This document shows positions 59,805-64,000 of a stretch of 64,000 bases of DNA, piece by piece. The notes beneath the pieces were generated by a model that worked only from the letters and a program-made list of their open reading frames with translations, did no database searches and had not been told where the DNA came from. The DNA is from Lamellibrachia satsuma (lineage: Eukaryota; Annelida; Polychaeta; Sabellida; Siboglinidae): positions 2,554,599 to 2,618,598 of the forward strand of contig BSQZ01000040.1 in NCBI GenBank assembly GCA_033239005.1, read 5' to 3'. Position 1 is the first letter of the stretch. Every line of letters begins with the position of its first letter. The position numbers and the translations under genes were made by a program.

Positions 59805-60035
59805 TGTGTTTTAAAGCGAAACAAAGGACATGGTTTTGGAGGCAGCTAAAATCAAGAATATCACGGCAGTGGTTTATTCAGAATGTGTTCCTAAAGTGGG
59901 AGATTCCGGTTATTTCTCCGGTTGACTGAGGACTCATATGTAATCCAGCGCGATCGAAGAGTGCAAACGCGGTTCTATGAAATCGGGTAACCTAGACTAG
60001 TGCGTGACGTATTAAGTGCTGCCGGCATACACAGA
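59805..60035 (+). repeat. Dispersed repeat family R2, long copy
   Basis: Homologous in order to the reverse strand of 50523-50725: GCGAAACAAAGGACATGG, ATATCACGGCAGTGGTTTAT, CCGGTTGACTGAGGA, ATCGGGTAACCTAGACTAGT and GCCGGCATACAC. No coding part. The edge at 60035 abuts the CAGTGGTG sequence at 60038. Confidence 0.75.
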
Positions 60036-60037
60036 AC

Positions 60038-60241
60038 CAGTGGTGACGTAATTACTTTAATGTTGTACTTGAGTAAAAGTGCTTTGTAAAAAAAGTACTT
60101 GAGTAAAAAGTACTTGAAGCAAAAGTAGAAGTAAAAATACAACGCATAGAAAGAACAACAAAATCATGAGTAATATAGTATAAATTGGACAGCTTGCATC
60201 TGACAACTGTGTTGTGTTGATTAAAAGACAGACCACCACTG
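60038..60241. mobile_element. Possible hAT-like MITE with CAGTGGTG ends
   Basis: Begins CAGTGGTGACGTAATTACTT, is filled with AAGTACTTGAGTAAAAGT-type sequence, and a candidate inverted end CACCACTG lies at 60234-60241. The motif set resembles hAT-type non-autonomous elements known from several animals (recalled, not checked). The terminal match is only 8 bp, and the 8-bp flanks (CACAGAAC, TCTTTAAC) do not match, so no target duplication supports it. Confidence 0.35.
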
Positions 60242-60420
60242 TCTTTAACAAAGTGTTCCCTCACAGCCTTAGTTGGTCAATCGATCTGCTGCCCTTGAAC
60301 ATTGAGCTCACTGGGATGAGAGCTCGCAACATCAAATTATGTCAGTTATATACAAAACGTAGTGAATGATGGCGAAAAACCTGTATTTTTATTGACCTGT
60401 TCCACTGGGTTGTGTTTCAG

Positions 60421-60977
60421 AGCAGTGTGGTATTGCAGCTTCAAAGGGTAATCAAATTCTTGGATTGATTAGAAGAAATATAACATACAAGGGAAACAAG
60501 TTAATTATACATCTTTATAAAGCAATAATTAGACCTCATTTAGAATACTGTATACAAGCATGGAGACCATATCGTAAGAAGGATATAGATACGCTTGAAC
60601 GCATACAAAGGAGAGCAACTAAAATGATTCCAGAACTGAGAGACCTTAGTTATGAAGAATGCCTGAAAGAATGTGGTTTAACAACTCTAGAGACAAGGAG
60701 GTTAAGAGGAGATCAGATTGAAGTTTTTAAGATATTGAATGGGTATGAAAATATTGATAGAAATATGTTTTTCTCACTCAAGAAGGATAGCAGAACTAGA
60801 GGACATGAGGTAAAATTAGTAAAGGATCCATGTAGATTTGACATCAGGAAGCACTCATTCTCACATAGGACAATAAATGAATGGAACAAATTGTCTACAG
60901 ATTGTGTAACTGCTAGCAGCGTAAATATGTTTAAAAACAAGGTTGACACATATCTCAGGAGGGCGGGTTATAAGTAG
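60421..60977 (+). pseudogene. CR1-like LINE reverse transcriptase C-terminal fragment
   Basis: The plus strand reads EQCGIAASKGNQILGLIRRN, then KLIIHLYKAIIRPHLEYCIQ, WRPYRKKDIDTLERIQRRAT, GDQIEVFKILNGYENID and FSHRTINEWNKLSTDCVTAS, ending KVDTYLRRAGYK-stop. This is the thumb and C-terminal region that follows the RT palm in CR1/Jockey-type elements. The frame is uninterrupted from about 60414, but everything upstream (endonuclease and palm) is missing, so the copy is 5'-truncated and cannot move by itself. The low divergence and open frame suggest a fairly young insertion. Confidence 0.9.
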
Positions 60978-61095
60978 ATGAACATTGTTGGACTCTCGAT
61001 AAGCCAATGGCTTCCTTGTCCACTTGCCATCTGGGCCTTTGGCTTGGATGGCAAATCTTGTTTGTCTAACATTAGTAGTGAGAATGTCGCCTCTC
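60978..61095 (+). repeat. 3' tail of the CR1-like fragment
   Basis: GGCTTCCTTGTCCACTTGCC, ATCTGGGCC, TTGGATGGCAAATCTTGTTT follow the stop codon. The same order appears on the minus strand at 25443-25385 and, decayed, at 8640-8550. This links the three copies to one family. Confidence 0.75.
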
Positions 61096-61099
61096 AGGG

Positions 61100-61780
61100 A
61101 AATTAGTCAGGGGTAATACACCAATACTCTTCCACTAGCACTGTCCATTGTAAAAGGAACAAAGACATTTGATGCCTAGCTGATGAAGCCATCTGGCTTG
61201 TGAACCCCCACCTTCCCATGTTGTCCCAGACATGTCTTATCGGCTCACACAAACATTGAAACAACACGCATTAGCAGCCAGCTGGGTTGGTTTCCTGGTA
61301 CCAGCTGGGGTTCGCAATGATTAAAAGGCAGACCAGTGCAACATACCTGATGTTGCTAATTGCAATTAAGTGTCCCGAGGCTGATATGGGTCAGCGTGAA
61401 TAGGCCATTATAAGGCTGACTGGAAAAAGATGCTACTCTTTAGTTCTGTGAACTAATCATTACTATGAATGTATTAAACATTTCAATGTGAATTTTATTC
61501 GTAAACAGTAAAATGATGTTTAATGCTGGCGTAAGCCGGTAAGGCCGATGATGATAAAGGGCGAACATCGGTGCAGTTCTCGATCCACGGTGCGCGTTCT
61601 CTCACGAATATCAGAATTGTATCAGTCTATGGAGATAACCAATACAATGTCGAAATAACTATTTTTTTATTTATAATACGTATCGGAAATTTACTGGTTA
61701 ATATTCAATGATGCAATGGAGGCATTTGCAACATGCATTGAAATGGCGTTCGAGCGTGCTGTGTGAGTGAAGTGATGATT
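61100..61780. other. Flank of the MULE element, no gene recognised
   Basis: No domain, repeat or RNA gene recognised. GAAGTGA at 61769-61775 is a possible but unproven target-site duplication for the MULE. Confidence 0.35.
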
Positions 61781-61784
61781 CCAT

Positions 61785-61890
61785 GACATAAGCTCACAAG
61801 ACAAAAGCTCACAAGACATAAGCTCACAAGACATAAACTCACAAGACATAAGCTCACACCCGTAATGAAAAAAGAGACAAAAGCTCACAA
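61785..61890 (+). repeat. Left terminal inverted repeat of the MULE (four 15-mers plus inner block)
   Basis: 15-mers at 61785, 61800, 61815 and 61830, then a fifth start at 61845 that runs into ACCCGTAATGAAAAAA and GAGACAAAAGCTCACAA. Two AATAAA-type polyadenylation signals for the minus-strand transposase lie just inside, seen as TTTATT at 61896-61901 and 61904-61909. Confidence 0.92.
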
Positions 61891-61978
61891 CAATTTTTAT
61901 TTTTTTATTATATACAAACATATACATATACATATAAATGTTACAGGTGTTACTTATCACATATAAATATCAGAGGTG

Positions 61979-63199
61979 TTACATATAACATATAAATGAA
62001 ATATCATAAATGTCACGATCCCGTCCCTCCAGAGTGACTTGGTGCACATTCCAGATGGGTATGCCGAACCGTGGTGGAATGTTCCGGACGCGTAGTGGTG
62101 GTGGAAGAGCTCCAGGCTGCACTTGTCCTTGTTGAACACGACGAAAGGTTCCATTTACATACACGGAATCGAAGTAGTCTACTAACTCCTCCATCTCGTC
62201 TGGTGTGTGCTCCCTCAGATATGCCATGCCATCCTGCACCTTGTCTTCTGGGAGGAAGGCCAGCCCATCAAGCATCCCACAGAAGTGCTTGATGTCGTCG
62301 TCGGTGCGGTACAGTTCAGTCTTCCCCAGCGCCTGGATCTTCCTCCACGTGCTCTGGGACAGGTGGTAAAAGCACCCCTGTGTTGTCACTTGAGGTCCAA
62401 GCACCAAGGCTACTGACTGAATAGCTGCTAATTCAAAGTCAGTGATGACAACACGGGGGTCTGGGTAGATCTGCATGGTCTCCATCTTGTCGAGAACTGC
62501 TTGAAGCAGCTCTTGGTAGATCTGTGTACTCTTCTCAGAAAGGAACGCATATACACAGGAAACCGCAGACTCTCCAAGATGGGCACGGATCACATAGAGC
62601 TGTTCAAAGACACCTGGACTCATGGCATAGTTACCATCCATGAACCAAGTGTCAGACTGCCCTAAGTGACGGAGCTGCCCCTCTGCAGCATATACCACAA
62701 CACGCTGACGCTGCCCAGGACCAGAATCATGGATAAAGAACGGCCGTGAGTCTGCTCCACCGGTGAGAGTCCACTCGTCAGGGATAACCAGCTCTGGGAG
62801 AGTTGCTGGGTCATTGGGTAGACATCCACGGCGCTGACGCTGAAGATCCCGCTTGCATGTCTGGATCTTCCCGATGTTGGCACGGACTTCATCACTTGCT
62901 TCTAGGAGAGCCTGTGTAAGGATCTGGTTTGGCCGACTTCTTGACTGCTTTGCCACTGCCTTCATGGTTGTGCATAGCTTGGTGACCTCAACTCCTGTCC
63001 TGTCTGCTGGATGGTTGTGGTTCACATGAGACTGAGGGTTCTCATACGTGTCATCAGTTGTGAGTCCACCCATACACCCGGCTGTTCTCTGCCGATTGCA
63101 CTGCCACCGGATCCAGTTCTTGTAGCTCCTCTTCTTCAGGTACATGTAGCCATCCAGACAAAGCTTGTCTCCTCCCTTGCTGGTTCTGATGATCTCCAT
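61979..63199 (-). CDS. MULE-type transposase with N-terminal FLYWCH zinc finger
   Basis: This encodes the 406-residue enzyme expected to bind the terminal repeats and move the element in the nucleus. Residues about 8-64 form a FLYWCH-type finger: KLCLDGYMYLKKRSYKNWIR, with zinc ligands that can be read as C34, C42, H61 and H63 (GCMGG and NHNHP). Residues about 170-290 form the MULE DDE domain: DTWFMDGNYAMSPG (D188), LYVIRAHLGESAVSCVYAFL, VVITDFELAAIQS (D254) and GCFYHLSQSTWRKIQ (C276, H279). A YFDSVYVNG tract near 342-350 lies where such enzymes carry the late acidic residue. The frame has no stop or shift. The ATG at 63199 is the first in frame after the TATA box. Related FLYWCH/MULE genes occur widely in invertebrates, sometimes as domesticated host genes, but the flanking inverted repeats mark this one as a transposon gene. 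Confidence 0.9.
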   Translation of the reverse strand: MEIIRTSKGGDKLCLDGYMYLKKRSYKNWIRWQCNRQRTAGCMGGLTTDDTYENPQSHVNHNHPADRTGVEVTKLCTTMKAVAKQSRSRPNQILTQALLEASDEVRANIGKIQTCKRDLQRQRRGCLPNDPATLPELVIPDEWTLTGGADSRPFFIHDSGPGQRQRVVVYAAEGQLRHLGQSDTWFMDGNYAMSPGVFEQLYVIRAHLGESAVSCVYAFLSEKSTQIYQELLQAVLDKMETMQIYPDPRVVITDFELAAIQSVALVLGPQVTTQGCFYHLSQSTWRKIQALGKTELYRTDDDIKHFCGMLDGLAFLPEDKVQDGMAYLREHTPDEMEELVDYFDSVYVNGTFRRVQQGQVQPGALPPPLRVRNIPPRFGIPIWNVHQVTLEGRDRDIYDISFICYM

Positions 63200-63266
63200 G
63201 ATTTAATATGCGCAGCAAGTTGTAGCAATGTCTATGAATGAATGATATATGCTGGAAGGTTAGTCC

Positions 63267-63273
63267 TTTTATA
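63267..63273 (-). promoter_or_regulatory. TATA box of the MULE transposase
   Basis: TATAAAA on the minus strand within CCTATAAAAGGA, about 70 bp upstream of the transposase ATG at 63199. This spacing fits a start site near 63240 and a short 5' UTR. Confidence 0.55.
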
Positions 63274-63355
63274 GGAAAGATGAGATCTGCTGATTGGATT
63301 TACTCACAAGATGTTTCATATTATCCCTTGATCTCTTCTAATTATACTACATAAC

Positions 63356-63395
63356 ACACACGCACGCACGCACGCACGCACACACGCACGCACAC
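63356..63395. repeat. (CGCA)n microsatellite inside the MULE
   Basis: CACACGCACGCACGCACGCA followed by CACACGCACGCACAC. It lies between the right terminal repeat and the transposase promoter. Confidence 0.9.
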
Positions 63396-63477
63396 TACTC
63401 ATATTGTGTGTTACTGTAAATATTTCTCTGACATGGAAAAATAAATTTTAGTTCTGACATGGACAAATTTATTTTAG

Positions 63478-63568
63478 TTGTGAGCTTTTGTCTCTTTTTT
63501 CATTAAGGGTGTGAGCTTATGTCTTGTGAGCTTATGTCTTGTGAGCTTTTGTCTTGTGAGCTTTTGTC
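63478..63568 (-). repeat. Right terminal inverted repeat of the MULE (three 15-mers plus inner block)
   Basis: On the minus strand from 63568: GACAAAAGCTCACAA twice, GACATAAGCTCACAA once, then GACATAAGCTCAC-ACCCTTAATGAAAAAA and GAGACAAAAGCTCACAA. The inner block differs from the left end by one base (CCTTAATG versus CCGTAATG). Confidence 0.92.
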
Positions 63569-64000
63569 TGCGCACCGAAGTGACATATTATGCCAACAGC
63601 CTTGACCTGACCCAGGCTATGCTAAGCTACAATGCAACGTATTAGCAGTTGGATACACTGGTTGCGATTAGTCTATAGGTCTATATTAATTAAGTGTGTC
63701 GATTTATTAATTAAGCGTGTCACAGACGTGTTGTACCCATTGGGTAGATGTGTTGGCTGAGTTGTTATACAATTTTAGTGCAGAGCCTACGTAAATTGGA
63801 CAAATAAGGCATTTATCCAACTGACGTTGTTATGAAATTTTAGTACAAGGCCTGCGTACATTGCACAAATAAAGCATTTATCCAACGCTAAACTATGGCT
63901 CAACTTGCCCCACACCAATTGTTAGCTGAGCCAGCTTACCAACCCTATTTGAATCAGCTACATATAATTATCTACGCGTACTAGATACATTATCTTGGTA
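63569..64000. other. Right flank, no gene recognised
   Basis: Two degenerate copies of a unit of about 70 bp (GTTATACAATTTTAGTGCAG, then GCCTACGTAAATTGGACAAA and TAAGGCATTTATCCAAC) lie at 63762-63885. No coding feature is seen. Confidence 0.5.

Larger units (their letters stand above)
61785..63568 (-). mobile_element. Compact MULE-type DNA transposon with tandem-repeat terminal inverted repeats
   Basis: About 1.8 kb with an intact-looking transposase on the minus strand. Both ends are inverted copies of a block built from GACATAAGCTCACAA and GACAAAAGCTCACAA 15-mers. From the outside inward the left end has four full 15-mers, then GACATAAGCTCAC-ACCCGTAATGAAAAAA and GAGACAAAAGCTCACAA (61785-61890). 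The right end has three full 15-mers and the same inner segments (63478-63568). The inverted ends are near-identical, which argues for recent activity. A clear target-site duplication was not found: 7-bp GAAGTGA occurs at 61769-61775 and 63577-63583, but 8-9 bases of unmatched sequence lie between it and each inverted repeat. Confidence 0.88.

Noticed and set aside
62071..62416. Plus-strand frames over the transposase
   Set aside because: Shadows of the MULE transposase on the minus strand.

Overview
The window looks like intergenic and intronic DNA from a marine invertebrate animal, most likely a lophotrochozoan such as a mollusc or annelid. That placement is inferred, not proven. It rests on an intron-interrupted Shaw/Kv3-type potassium channel exon, many decayed non-LTR retrotransposons (CR1-like, RTE-like), a FLYWCH/MULE DNA transposon, tRNA-like SINE remains, and an unusually heavy load of long microsatellites and minisatellites. 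No bacterial operons, phage genes or CRISPR arrays are present.

Host genes are scarce. The only secure host coding sequence is the first coding exon of a Kv3/Shaw channel on the minus strand (1045-1554). It carries the T1 tetramerisation domain and ends at a consensus splice donor just before the first membrane segment, so the rest of the gene lies to the left of the window. A second, much weaker candidate is a 51-codon exon-like segment with a predicted membrane helix (40649-40801, minus), which I cannot name.

Layout. 1-3.1 kb: Kv3 exon and its CpG-rich 5' flank. 3.1-8.3 kb: AT microsatellite and a chain of minisatellites (22, 19, 25, 13 and 31 bp units). 8.5-10.5 kb: decayed CR1-like LINE. 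10.5-13.5 kb: unique AT-rich then GC-rich sequence. 13.5-17.7 kb: compound CTG repeat, LINE relic, 36-bp minisatellite, about 330 bp of pure CT. 19.5-22.1 kb: AT array, then about 584 bp of pure GGGC followed by other tetranucleotide blocks. 22-25.5 kb: decayed dispersed repeats around a CA array. 25.6-27.3 kb: RTE-like LINE. 28.7-32.9 kb: SINE, another LINE 3' end, small arrays. 33.5-39.7 kb: 33-bp and 39-bp minisatellites, dispersed repeats, another LINE 3' end. 41.6-44.6 kb: a nested pair of LINEs in which an RTE-like copy interrupts an older LINE. 47.6-49.2 kb: 33-bp minisatellite with a 528-bp higher-order period. 50-60 kb: two 30-bp arrays, a 45-bp array, more dispersed repeats. 60.4-61.1 kb: CR1-like RT end. 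61.8-63.6 kb: a compact MULE transposon with an intact-looking transposase and terminal inverted repeats built from tandem 15-mers.

No host pathway can be reconstructed. What unites the window is repeat dynamics: LINE 3' ends next to triplet microsatellites, minisatellites that acquired higher-order periods, nested insertions, and one DNA transposon that may be recently active. Where an open frame was only a translation of a repeat, it is listed as a repeat and not as a gene.
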